Origin: CBDUQI01 sp965369325
GTDB lineage: Bacteria > Pseudomonadota > Gammaproteobacteria > Steroidobacterales > JBCBZW01
DNA length: 6,638 bases
Assembly (NCBI GenBank): GCA_965369325.1
Contig: CBDUQI010000273.1
Location: forward strand, 1-6,638
Direction of reading: 5' to 3'
A program made the translations under genes and the position numbers. Positions 1 to 5,131 of this stretch are shown one piece after another (the first letter of the stretch is position 1; every line of letters starts with the position of its first letter). The notes beneath the pieces are model-generated. The model had not been told where the DNA came from. It made no database searches and worked only from the letters and a program-made list of their open reading frames with translations.

Positions 1-2
1 AA

Positions 3-110
3 CACACCAGTCGGTATGTCCTTATTTTGCTTGCATTCGCGCTGTTGGGCTATAGTCTGCCCGCCGCGTTGCACGACGCTACCGGGCGCTTGTGCGTTCG
101 ATTATTCTGA
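3..110 (+). CDS. Possible 3' end of an upstream gene (membrane protein C-terminus), partial
   Basis: An open frame enters from the left edge and ends at TGA 108-110, nine bases before the ATG of the desaturase. It encodes about 35 residues. A hydrophobic stretch (RYVLILLAFALLGYSL) is followed by a short tail containing HDATGRLCVRLF, which resembles the last membrane helix of a larger protein. Third codon positions are about two-thirds G/C, consistent with a real gene. The stop codon overlaps the desaturase Shine-Dalgarno sequence, an arrangement typical of adjacent genes in one operon. Against this, the piece is short, I recognise no family, and a frame this short can stay open by chance. If real, the desaturase is the second gene of an operon. 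Confidence 0.35.
   Translation, partial: HTSRYVLILLAFALLGYSLPAALHDATGRLCVRLF
27..56 (+). promoter_or_regulatory. Weak candidate sigma70 promoter for the desaturase
   Basis: TTGCTT at 27-32 and TATAGT at 51-56 are separated by 18 bases, which would place a start near 63, about 55 bases before the desaturase ATG. The -10 box matches five of six consensus bases and the -35 box is poorer. It lies inside a possible upstream coding end, so the two readings compete. It is listed because no better promoter is visible before the desaturase. Confidence 0.25.
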
Positions 111-118
111 GGTGATTG

Positions 119-1309
119 ATGGATTACTTGTACGGCGTTCTTAACCTGAGTTTCTGGGGCTATTTGCTCATCACTATTGTGATGCTCCAGACCACGATTG
201 CAGGTGTCACCCTGTATCTGCATCGCGATCAGACACACCGTTCGGTAGATCTGCATCCCATCGTCCGCCACTTCTTCCGTTTCTGGTTGTGGTTGACCAC
301 CGGCATCAATACGCGCGAGTGGGTGGCTATCCATCGCAAGCACCACGCGCGCTGCGAAACCCAGGAAGATCCGCACAGCCCTAAAGCGTATGGTCTGAAG
401 ACGGTATTGCTTCAGGGTGCTGAGCTGTACCGGGTGGAAGCCAAGAATGAGGAGACTGTGCACAAGTATGGTCGCGGTGCGCCCTCCGACTGGATGGAGC
501 GCCATGTGTACGAGCGCTGCTCGTATTGTGGCGTTGTGCTAATGGCCGTGATTGATCTGGTGCTGTTCGGTTTGCCAGGCATTACCATCTTTGGTTTGCA
601 GATGTTGAACATTCCGGCCGCGGCGGCAGGCGTGATTAACGGATTGGGCCACCACACGGGTTATCGCAATTTTGAATGCGAGGATGCCTCGACCAATATT
701 GTGCCCTGGGGCTTTTTGCTAGGTGGTGAAGAGCTGCACAACAATCATCATGCCTTCCCAAGCTCGGCCAAATTTTCCTCCCGCAAATGGGAGTTTGATA
801 TCGGTTGGGCCTACCTCAGAGTGTTGTCTATTTTCGGTCTGGCGGACGTGCGTCGGGTGGCACCCGTGCCGGTGATTGAGCAAACAGAAAATCCGGTAGA
901 TCTGGATACGCTGCGTGCGATTATTATTAACCGTATGCATGTGCTGCGTAATTACACGCGCAACGTCACCATGCCCGTGTTTAATAGCGAGTTACAGGTG
1001 GCCGATAGCCCCACGTTACGCGAGAAACTGCGCGAAGCACGGGTTGCGCTGTTTCGCGAGCCGCTGTTGCTGGATGATGCGTCAGTTAAGCATTTGAAGG
1101 ATTTGCTGGAACGCAATCAGGCGCTGAAAACCGTGCATGAATTCCAGCAGGAGTTGCGTGAGCTTTGGAACGGAGCGCACATGAGCAATGAGCGCATGGT
1201 GGCCAAGTTACGTGAATGGTGTGTGCGTGCAGAGGCTACCGGTATCGCAGCGCTTGAAGATTTTGCTGCCAGCCTGCGTGGTTATCGTTTGCAGGGCGGT
1301 ATGGCTTAG
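119..1309 (+). CDS. desA: Membrane fatty acid / phospholipid desaturase, DesA-like
   Basis: This is an integral-membrane di-iron desaturase (FA_desaturase family) that introduces a double bond, most likely delta-9, into acyl chains of phospholipids or acyl-CoA and so tunes membrane fluidity. The protein has 396 residues. All three histidine boxes are intact: H35-RDQT-H40, H72-RK-H75-H76 and H207-NN-H210-H211. An additional N174-GLG-H178 fits the NxxxH ligand of this family. Hydrophobic segments lie near residues 7-33, 52-63 and 138-173. The C-terminal 140 residues form a soluble helical extension ending in a conserved-looking REWCVRAEATGI element, which I associate with Pseudomonas DesA rather than the shorter desaturases. 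The ATG at 119 is preferred over the TTG at 116 because GAGGT at 109-113 is then five bases upstream instead of two. The gene converges on the H-NOX operon across a shared terminator. Desaturase identity is firm; substrate and the symbol desA rest on remembered similarity. Confidence 0.93.
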   Translation: MDYLYGVLNLSFWGYLLITIVMLQTTIAGVTLYLHRDQTHRSVDLHPIVRHFFRFWLWLTTGINTREWVAIHRKHHARCETQEDPHSPKAYGLKTVLLQGAELYRVEAKNEETVHKYGRGAPSDWMERHVYERCSYCGVVLMAVIDLVLFGLPGITIFGLQMLNIPAAAAGVINGLGHHTGYRNFECEDASTNIVPWGFLLGGEELHNNHHAFPSSAKFSSRKWEFDIGWAYLRVLSIFGLADVRRVAPVPVIEQTENPVDLDTLRAIIINRMHVLRNYTRNVTMPVFNSELQVADSPTLREKLREARVALFREPLLLDDASVKHLKDLLERNQALKTVHEFQQELRELWNGAHMSNERMVAKLREWCVRAEATGIAALEDFAASLRGYRLQGGMA

Positions 1310-1337
1310 CGTAGCGCCGGGTAACAGTTACTCAAAT

Positions 1338-1371
1338 AAAACCGGGCCAGCTTACTGGCCCGGTTTTTTTT
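1338..1371. terminator. Bidirectional rho-independent terminator
   Basis: A perfect 13-bp stem pairs 1338-1350 with 1355-1367 around the loop CTTA. On the plus strand the GC-rich core runs into eight T (1364-1371). On the minus strand the hairpin is followed by TTTTATTT, which serves as the U-tract. It lies 28 bases after the desaturase stop and 10 bases beyond the stop of the HD-GYP gene, so it can terminate both convergent transcripts. Confidence 0.95.
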
Positions 1372-1381
1372 CGCCTGATAT

Positions 1382-2743
1382 CTAGCCGGCGGGCTTGGCG
1401 TAGACGGCTAGCTGCTTGCCGGTGTTCTCGTGCAGTCGCTTCAGTTTCGCGACCAGTCCGCTGGTGAGTGCCTGGCCTTGGCTCAGGATCAGAGTGCCGT
1501 TGCCGTTCACCAGATCGCGCGTGAGTACCATGCCCGGCCGCAGGTTTTCCATCGCCAGCTTGAGCTCGTCCGTGTTGCTGTGTGCGCTTTGGCCGCTGGC
1601 CAGATGTTTGATGTACAGATCAACCACAGCAGAATCGTAGCGGACGTTTTTGTTGTGTACCAAGAACTTCTTCGCTTCCTCGGCGCTGAGGCGTTCCTGC
1701 AGCAACTGGCCGCGGACCAGCGAGCTGAAATCCTTAACCACAGCCAGAATGCGTGCGCCCAGAGGGATCTGATCGCCACTCAAACGGTCCGGGTATCCGT
1801 GCCCGTCATGGCGCTCGCGATGCGAGCGAATCATTTTGGCCGCCTGCTCCAGGGGCTCCAGCGCCATCAGTGCGGCGTCGGCTTCCACCGGGTGGGTTTC
1901 ATACACGGCTTTCTCGGCGCTCTCGAGCGTCATGTACGCGGAGTTGGTCAAGGTATCGGGTAGAGTCAGCTTGCCGAGATCGCACAGCAGGCAGGCCGTG
2001 GAAAGTTGTTCAAGTTCCGAGGGTGTCATGCCCAGCTCTTCACCGATAAACTGTGCTTCCTCCACCATCGCGCGCACTTCTTCGCGTGAGACTTTGGCGC
2101 GGGCGGCCAGCAACGAGCCGAATACCGTCACGCTGGCGGAGTAGCTACGCTCAAGTTCGGCGTTCGCCTCGCGCAGCATGTTAGCCGATTCGATAACCTT
2201 GGCCGTGCGCTCCTGCACCCGGGCCTCCAGTTCCTCGTTCATGCCCTGCAGTTTCTGATTCTGCCGCTCGGTCAACGCTACCAGGCGGTTGCGATCGCGC
2301 TTAAGCATGCGGTGCTCCACAGCTTCCGCGATCACTTGCTTCAGTTCATCGTCGATCCAGGGTTTGTTAACGTAGCGAAAGATCTGCCCTTCGTTAACCG
2401 CAGATACCGCCGAGGCTAGGTCTGAGTAACCGGTCAGCAGTATGCGTGGGACGTCCGGGTACCTCTGCCGACATTGCTTAAGCAGCTCTGCGCCGCTCAT
2501 CTCCGGCATGCGCATGTCGCTCATGATCAGGTCGATGGGCTGTTGTTCGAGTATGCTCAACGCCTCGGCGCCGCCGTTGGCCAGATGCAGCTTGTAGCCA
2601 CACGGGCGCAGCATGCGTCGTAAAGAGCTGAGAATGCTGCGCTCGTCGTCCACGAGCAGGATATGCGCCTCTTCTTCTTTCTCCAGTGTCACCGACATGT
2701 CCGAGGCGGTACCCTCAGGCTGCGTTAGCGCCGCATTGCTCAT
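1382..2743 (-). CDS. hnoD: Response regulator with degenerate HD-GYP output domain, HnoD-like
   Basis: This is the third gene of the NO-sensing operon (453 residues). A REC domain spans about residues 27-140, with acidic pair D32-D33, phospho-acceptor D76 (in MSDMRMPEMSG), T104 and K127. A coiled-coil linker spans about 150-200. An HD-GYP fold spans about 205-385, followed by a C-terminal segment (about 392-450) of the type often appended to HD-GYP proteins. In active HD-GYP enzymes the HD pair and the HHExxDGxGYP motif bind metal for cyclic-di-GMP hydrolysis. Here HD is C254-D255, HHE is H308-R309-E310, and the Asp expected after RILAV is K337. Only D255, H284, H308 and the GYP (316-318) persist. 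It is therefore probably not a phosphodiesterase. Known biology: Shewanella HnoD is a degenerate HD-GYP response regulator of HnoK that acts by controlling the EAL enzyme HnoB. The start overlaps the kinase end by 29 bases and has its own GGAG at 2750-2753. Domain calls are firm; the HnoD role is inference. Confidence 0.9.
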   Translation of the reverse strand: MSNAALTQPEGTASDMSVTLEKEEEAHILLVDDERSILSSLRRMLRPCGYKLHLANGGAEALSILEQQPIDLIMSDMRMPEMSGAELLKQCRQRYPDVPRILLTGYSDLASAVSAVNEGQIFRYVNKPWIDDELKQVIAEAVEHRMLKRDRNRLVALTERQNQKLQGMNEELEARVQERTAKVIESANMLREANAELERSYSASVTVFGSLLAARAKVSREEVRAMVEEAQFIGEELGMTPSELEQLSTACLLCDLGKLTLPDTLTNSAYMTLESAEKAVYETHPVEADAALMALEPLEQAAKMIRSHRERHDGHGYPDRLSGDQIPLGARILAVVKDFSSLVRGQLLQERLSAEEAKKFLVHNKNVRYDSAVVDLYIKHLASGQSAHSNTDELKLAMENLRPGMVLTRDLVNGNGTLILSQGQALTSGLVAKLKRLHENTGKQLAVYAKPAG

Positions 2744-3749
2744 CTTGAACTCCGTTCACTGGAAGGGTAATAACAAAAGCTGTGCCTACATCGACGGTGC
2801 TCTGCACCTCAATGGTGCCGTTGTGCTCATCAATAATTCGTTGCGTGATCGCCAGCCCCAGACCAGTGCCGACGCCAGCCGGTTTGGTGGTAAAGAAGGG
2901 CTCGAAGATCTGGGCCAGCTTCTCCTCAGGAATGCCGCAGCCGTTATCGGCGATGCGGACCAGCACTTGCTCGTGCTCATGGCTGGTTTGAATTGTGACA
3001 ATGCCGTGCTCCGCAATTGAGTGCGCGGCGTTCACCAGCAGGTTCATAAACACCTGATTGAGTTTGCCGCCCTGCGCCAGGGTGAGCGGGATGTCGCCAA
3101 GCTGCACGTCTAGATCGCATTTGTATTTGAGCTCGTTTGAAATGACTTTTAGGGTGCTGCGCAGGCCTTCGTTGATGTCGACGCGCTCCAGCGTTGGCCC
3201 TTCGATACGGGAGAAGTCTTTAAGGCTACTGACGATCTCACGTACCCGATCCAAACCCTCAATAGACTCTGCTACGACGTCGTCAAGATCTTCGAATAAA
3301 TACTCCACATCGGCCTGCTCGATGGCCTCACCGAACGTGCCCGCCAGCGTGCTGCTGCTCTCGCCGTCACCACTTTGGCATGCCTGCTGCAAGCGCAAGC
3401 TCAGACTCAGTAGGTGTTTAAATGTGCCGGCGTACTCGCCAAGCATGGTCATGTTACTGCGAACAAAAGCGATGGGGTTGTTGATCTCGTGAGCCACGCC
3501 CGCAGCGAGCTGCCCGATAGCCGCCATCTTCTCGGACTGCACAAGCTGTGTGTGGGCCTGCGTCAGCTCCTCATGCGCTTGCTCGATGGATGCCGAGCGC
3601 CTTTCAACGCGTTGCTTCTCCTCCATCAGTGCCTTGTTCGCCCAATACAGTTCGGTGGACTTTTGCTCCAGCAATTCCTCAGCCATACGTCTCGCCCGCC
3701 GCTCGCGTTCGAAACGTTTCTTGGGGACAGTTTCGTCCGCGTCAGCCAA
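2715..3749 (-). CDS. hnoK: Soluble sensor-domain-less histidine kinase, H-NOX-associated (HnoK-like)
   Basis: This cytoplasmic histidine kinase (344 residues) lacks transmembrane helices and any recognisable PAS, GAF or HAMP domain. Residues 1-75 are charged and coiled-coil-like. The H-box is AAGVAHEINNP with phospho-acceptor H87. A long, acidic DHp second half runs to about residue 180. The ATPase domain carries the N-box (N236, N240), G1 box D268-N-G-C-G272, F box FEPFFTTK (283-289) and G2 box GTGLGLAI. HEINNP-type kinases of this kind partner stand-alone H-NOX proteins, which supply the sensing function and inhibit or release the kinase on NO binding. The start is TTG at 3747-3749. Upstream in this frame there is no ATG or GTG before a stop at 3774-3776, so the TTG is the best choice, with only a weak GGA (3758-3760) eight bases ahead. 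The gene overlaps the H-NOX stop by 8 bases, implying translational coupling. The REC/HD-GYP protein encoded next is the evident phosphotransfer partner. The kinase identity is certain and the HnoK assignment comes from context. Confidence 0.93.
   Translation of the reverse strand: MADADETVPKKRFERERRARRMAEELLEQKSTELYWANKALMEEKQRVERRSASIEQAHEELTQAHTQLVQSEKMAAIGQLAAGVAHEINNPIAFVRSNMTMLGEYAGTFKHLLSLSLRLQQACQSGDGESSSTLAGTFGEAIEQADVEYLFEDLDDVVAESIEGLDRVREIVSSLKDFSRIEGPTLERVDINEGLRSTLKVISNELKYKCDLDVQLGDIPLTLAQGGKLNQVFMNLLVNAAHSIAEHGIVTIQTSHEHEQVLVRIADNGCGIPEEKLAQIFEPFFTTKPAGVGTGLGLAITQRIIDEHNGTIEVQSTVDVGTAFVITLPVNGVQDEQCGANAA
2750..2753 (-). promoter_or_regulatory. Shine-Dalgarno of the REC/HD-GYP gene, inside the kinase gene
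   Basis: GGAG on the minus strand lies six bases before the ATG at 2741-2743. It sits inside the last codons of the kinase, so the response regulator can be translated both by coupling and by independent initiation. Confidence 0.7.
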
Positions 3750-4302
3750 TGCGTTTGTCCGGGTTGGTAAAGCTCACCTCAAAGCGGCATTTCTCGGCGC
3801 CGGTGTGCACACAGGCGGTTTGCGCGTAGTGGAACTGAGTATCAAAGATTTCCGAGACGCCAACGAGCAAGCCTTCCGCCAGAGCGCACAGCTTGCGCGG
3901 TGAACTGTAGATCATCACCAGTGAGTCCGATGAGGGTTCCTCGTATTCGAAGGTCGGCAGGCGCGCATCGGTATGCAGCTTCATCACCTCGACGTGAATA
4001 ACGTCATGTACGCTCAGAAGAAACTCGCGCACGGTAATGTCGTCGAAGAAGTGGGGGTGGCGCTCGTAGAACTGGTGCATCAGGTAGCCGCCGAATGCGC
4101 GGACCAGATCGTTGGGGTCGGCGCCGGTGATCTCAGATAGCGCGCCGACGTAGCCCACTAGCTCGTGTGCCGGATAGGTCGCTGCTGAGGTATAAACAGC
4201 ACCGGACTCCGGGTTGGTTTTGTCGATCAGATCCTCCCATGTGTCGGGGCTGAACTTCTCGTCGATCATGTCGTTGAAGATGTTGAACACCACACCCTTC
4301 AT
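3742..4302 (-). CDS. hnoX: H-NOX haem nitric-oxide sensor protein
   Basis: This is a stand-alone haem NO/oxygen-binding protein (186 residues, HNOB family, usual length about 180-190) acting in the cytosol as a gas sensor. The N-terminus MKGVVFNIF is typical. The proximal haem ligand is H103, in HDVIHVEVMKL. The haem-propionate signature YxSxR is Y132-S-S134-P-R136. At the position of the distal Tyr that stabilises O2 in the thermophile Tt H-NOX there is L141, so it should be NO-selective and exclude O2, as in Shewanella and Vibrio proteins. Cysteines C139, C164 and C172 align with the zinc/thiol site described in those proteins. As first gene of the operon it has an excellent GGAGG (4309-4313) six bases before ATG. 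It overlaps the kinase gene by 8 bases, so it is expected to bind that kinase directly. Family assignment is very secure. Confidence 0.96.
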   Translation of the reverse strand: MKGVVFNIFNDMIDEKFSPDTWEDLIDKTNPESGAVYTSAATYPAHELVGYVGALSEITGADPNDLVRAFGGYLMHQFYERHPHFFDDITVREFLLSVHDVIHVEVMKLHTDARLPTFEYEEPSSDSLVMIYSSPRKLCALAEGLLVGVSEIFDTQFHYAQTACVHTGAEKCRFEVSFTNPDKRIG

Positions 4303-4308
4303 GGCAAG

Positions 4309-4313
4309 CCTCC
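4309..4313 (-). promoter_or_regulatory. Strong Shine-Dalgarno of the H-NOX gene
   Basis: GGAGG on the minus strand ends six bases before the ATG at 4300-4302. It confirms that start and contrasts with the weak TTG initiation of the coupled kinase gene. Confidence 0.8.
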
Positions 4314-4323
4314 AGGTTGACGC

Positions 4324-4338
4324 CTGCGCGGCGCGCAG
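4324..4338 (-). repeat. GC-rich inverted repeat in the H-NOX 5' leader
   Basis: The arms CTGCGC and GCGCAG surround the loop GGC, eleven bases upstream of the GGAGG ribosome site (between 4313 and 4324). In the mRNA it would form a compact six-pair hairpin that could influence translation. No function is shown by the sequence alone. Confidence 0.4.
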
Positions 4339-4351
4339 CTATGCGAGAGGT

Positions 4352-4361
4352 ATCGGCCGAT
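4352..4361. repeat. Perfect palindrome ATCGGCCGAT upstream of H-NOX
   Basis: This ten-base perfect palindrome lies about 50 bases before the H-NOX ATG, with a second short inverted repeat (ATTCTGAAT, 4369-4377) eight bases beyond it. It could be a dimeric regulator site. I match it to no known NsrR, NorR or FNR consensus. Confidence 0.3.
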
Positions 4362-4560
4362 GTTGGGTATTCTGAATGAGATTTTGCCTGCCGCTGGTTG
4401 CGCGGAGTCATACTAGCGCGGGTGCGCGGCTCAGGCGGAGCGCGAACAGACAGGTGCTGCTGTGGGACGGAATGTACTGTAGATCAACTGGCTCGCCACC
4501 AGTGTGACGAGGAGCACATTAATAGAGGCGGATGGTTGCGCTTCGGGTGCCGCGCGAGCG

Positions 4561-4579
4561 GCCCCGCACAAGGCGGGGC
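4561..4579 (-). terminator. Hairpin downstream of rpmG, possible weak terminator
   Basis: A perfect seven-pair GC stem, GCCCCGC and GCGGGGC around a five-base loop, begins nine bases after the rpmG stop. No T-run follows on the minus strand, so it is not a classical intrinsic terminator. It may instead protect the 3' end of the rpmBG mRNA or act as an incomplete terminator, allowing some read-through toward the H-NOX operon. Confidence 0.4.
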
Positions 4580-4588
4580 AGCCGAAAA

Positions 4589-4744
4589 CTATTTGATTTT
4601 GCCTTCTTTGTACAGCACGTGCTTGCGTGCTTTGGGGTCGTACTTTTTCACCTCCATCTTCTCCGGATGAAGACGTTTGTTCTTGGTGGTGGTGTAAAAG
4701 TGACCGGTGCCGGCACTTGAGTTCAGTCGAATCTTATCGCGCAT
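4589..4744 (-). CDS. rpmG: 50S ribosomal protein L33
   Basis: This small basic protein of the large ribosomal subunit has 51 residues; the family is usually 50-55. The sequence begins MRDKIRLNSSAGTGHFYTTT, continues with KNKRLHPEKME, and ends with YKEGKIK, nearly matching the E. coli L33 core SSAGTGHFYTTTKNKR. It has no cysteine, so it is the zinc-independent form. ATG at 4742-4744 is preceded by AGGAGG (4751-4756) with six bases of spacing. It starts 13 bases after the rpmB stop, forming the standard rpmBG pair. The assignment is unambiguous. Confidence 0.97.
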   Translation of the reverse strand: MRDKIRLNSSAGTGHFYTTTKNKRLHPEKMEVKKYDPKARKHVLYKEGKIK

Positions 4745-4745
4745 A

Positions 4746-4757
4746 TCAGACCTCCTC
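4746..4757 (-). promoter_or_regulatory. rpmG ribosome binding site
   Basis: AGGAGG (complement of 4751-4756) lies in the short rpmB-rpmG gap. The twelve bases 4746-4757 match eleven of twelve at 4998-5009 before rpmB, so both genes carry the word GAGGTCTGA just upstream of their starts. Confidence 0.75.
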
Positions 4758-4994
4758 TTAGACCTTTATGCCCTGCTTGCGCAGGTCGGCCAGCACTACA
4801 TCAATGCCTTTCTTGTCGATAATGCGCATGCCCTTGGTGGACAGACGTAATTTGACATAGCGGTTTTCGCTTTCTACCCAAAAACGGTGGGTGTGCAGGT
4901 TAGGCACAAACCGCCGGCGGGTTCTGTTATTGGCGTGGGACACGTTGTTCCCGGTCATCGGGCGCTTGCCGGTGACTTGGCACACCTTGGACAT
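4758..4994 (-). CDS. rpmB: 50S ribosomal protein L28
   Basis: This large-subunit ribosomal protein has 78 residues, exactly the usual proteobacterial length. It shows the family pattern: MSKVCQVTGKRPMTGNNVSH at the N-terminus, then ANNRTRRRFVPNLH and a C-terminal LSTKGMRIIDKKGID segment. It is first in the rpmBG operon, with GAGG (5003-5006) eight bases before ATG and a promoter at 5088-5116. The assignment is unambiguous. Confidence 0.98.
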   Translation of the reverse strand: MSKVCQVTGKRPMTGNNVSHANNRTRRRFVPNLHTHRFWVESENRYVKLRLSTKGMRIIDKKGIDVVLADLRKQGIKV

Positions 4995-4997
4995 CGT

Positions 4998-5006
4998 TCA
5001 GACCTC
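4998..5006 (-). promoter_or_regulatory. rpmB ribosome binding site
   Basis: The minus strand reads GAGGTCTGA here, ending three bases before the ATG. GAGG (5003-5006) is the Shine-Dalgarno core with eight-base spacing. The same nine-base word recurs before rpmG at 4746-4754. Confidence 0.7.
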
Positions 5007-5087
5007 ATCAGGATTGTTCGGAGCTGGGCTGCGGCCGGGCACTTTAAATAGCGTCCATCAGGGCGAGCAGGCCCCAGCGAGCCAAGC

Positions 5088-5116
5088 ATTATCACGATTT
5101 AGCACGCTTCAATCAA
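5088..5116 (-). promoter_or_regulatory. sigma70-type promoter of rpmBG
   Basis: On the minus strand TTGATT (5111-5116) and GATAAT (5088-5093) are separated by exactly 17 bases, matching four of six and five of six consensus bases. Transcription would begin near 5081, giving a leader of about 87 bases before rpmB. The promoter lies just after the DUF4097 gene stop, so rpmBG can be expressed independently of the envelope genes upstream. Confidence 0.7.
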
Positions 5117-5131
5117 TCTCTTTTTAGCAGA

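Larger units (their letters stand above)
4303..4588 (-). other. Intergenic leader between rpmG and the H-NOX operon
   Basis: This 286-base gap lies between two co-directional genes and must hold the operon promoter unless rpmBG transcripts read through. I find no convincing sigma70 promoter. The best -10-like words (TAGTAT, complement of 4405-4410; TATTAA, complement of 4519-4524) lack a partner -35. It contains a 10-bp palindrome ATCGGCCGAT (4352-4361), a 9-base inverted repeat ATTCTGAAT (4369-4377), a GC hairpin close to the Shine-Dalgarno (4324-4338) and another hairpin after rpmG (4561-4579). Open frames crossing it look like chance products and have no ribosome site. Confidence 0.6.

Noticed and set aside
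116..118. TTG at 116 as the desaturase start
   Set aside because: It would leave only two bases after GAGGT. The adjacent ATG at 119 gives a normal five-base spacing and the expected MDYLYG-type start.
1430..1963. 177-codon plus-strand open frame opposite the HD-GYP gene
   Set aside because: It is antisense to a gene with clear REC and HD-GYP domains, has no ribosome site and no family resemblance.
4133..4411. 92-codon minus-strand frame overlapping the start of the H-NOX gene
   Set aside because: It reads the H-NOX coding sequence in another frame. The H-NOX frame has the strong GGAGG and clear homology.
4470..4487. FNR/CRP-like half site TTGAT on the minus strand before H-NOX
   Set aside because: Only one half-site matches; the second half (AGTAC in place of ATCAA) does not.
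4483..4498. sigma54-like sequence TGGCGA-N5-TTGAT upstream of H-NOX, attractive because NorR acts with sigma54
   Set aside because: The -12 element has GA instead of the nearly invariant GC, the -24 element is imperfect, and I see no NorR-type enhancer upstream. Too weak to call.
4398..4670. 90-codon plus-strand open frame crossing the H-NOX leader and rpmG
   Set aside because: It runs antisense through the certain rpmG gene, has no ribosome site and gives an unrecognisable Cys/Arg/Gly-rich product.
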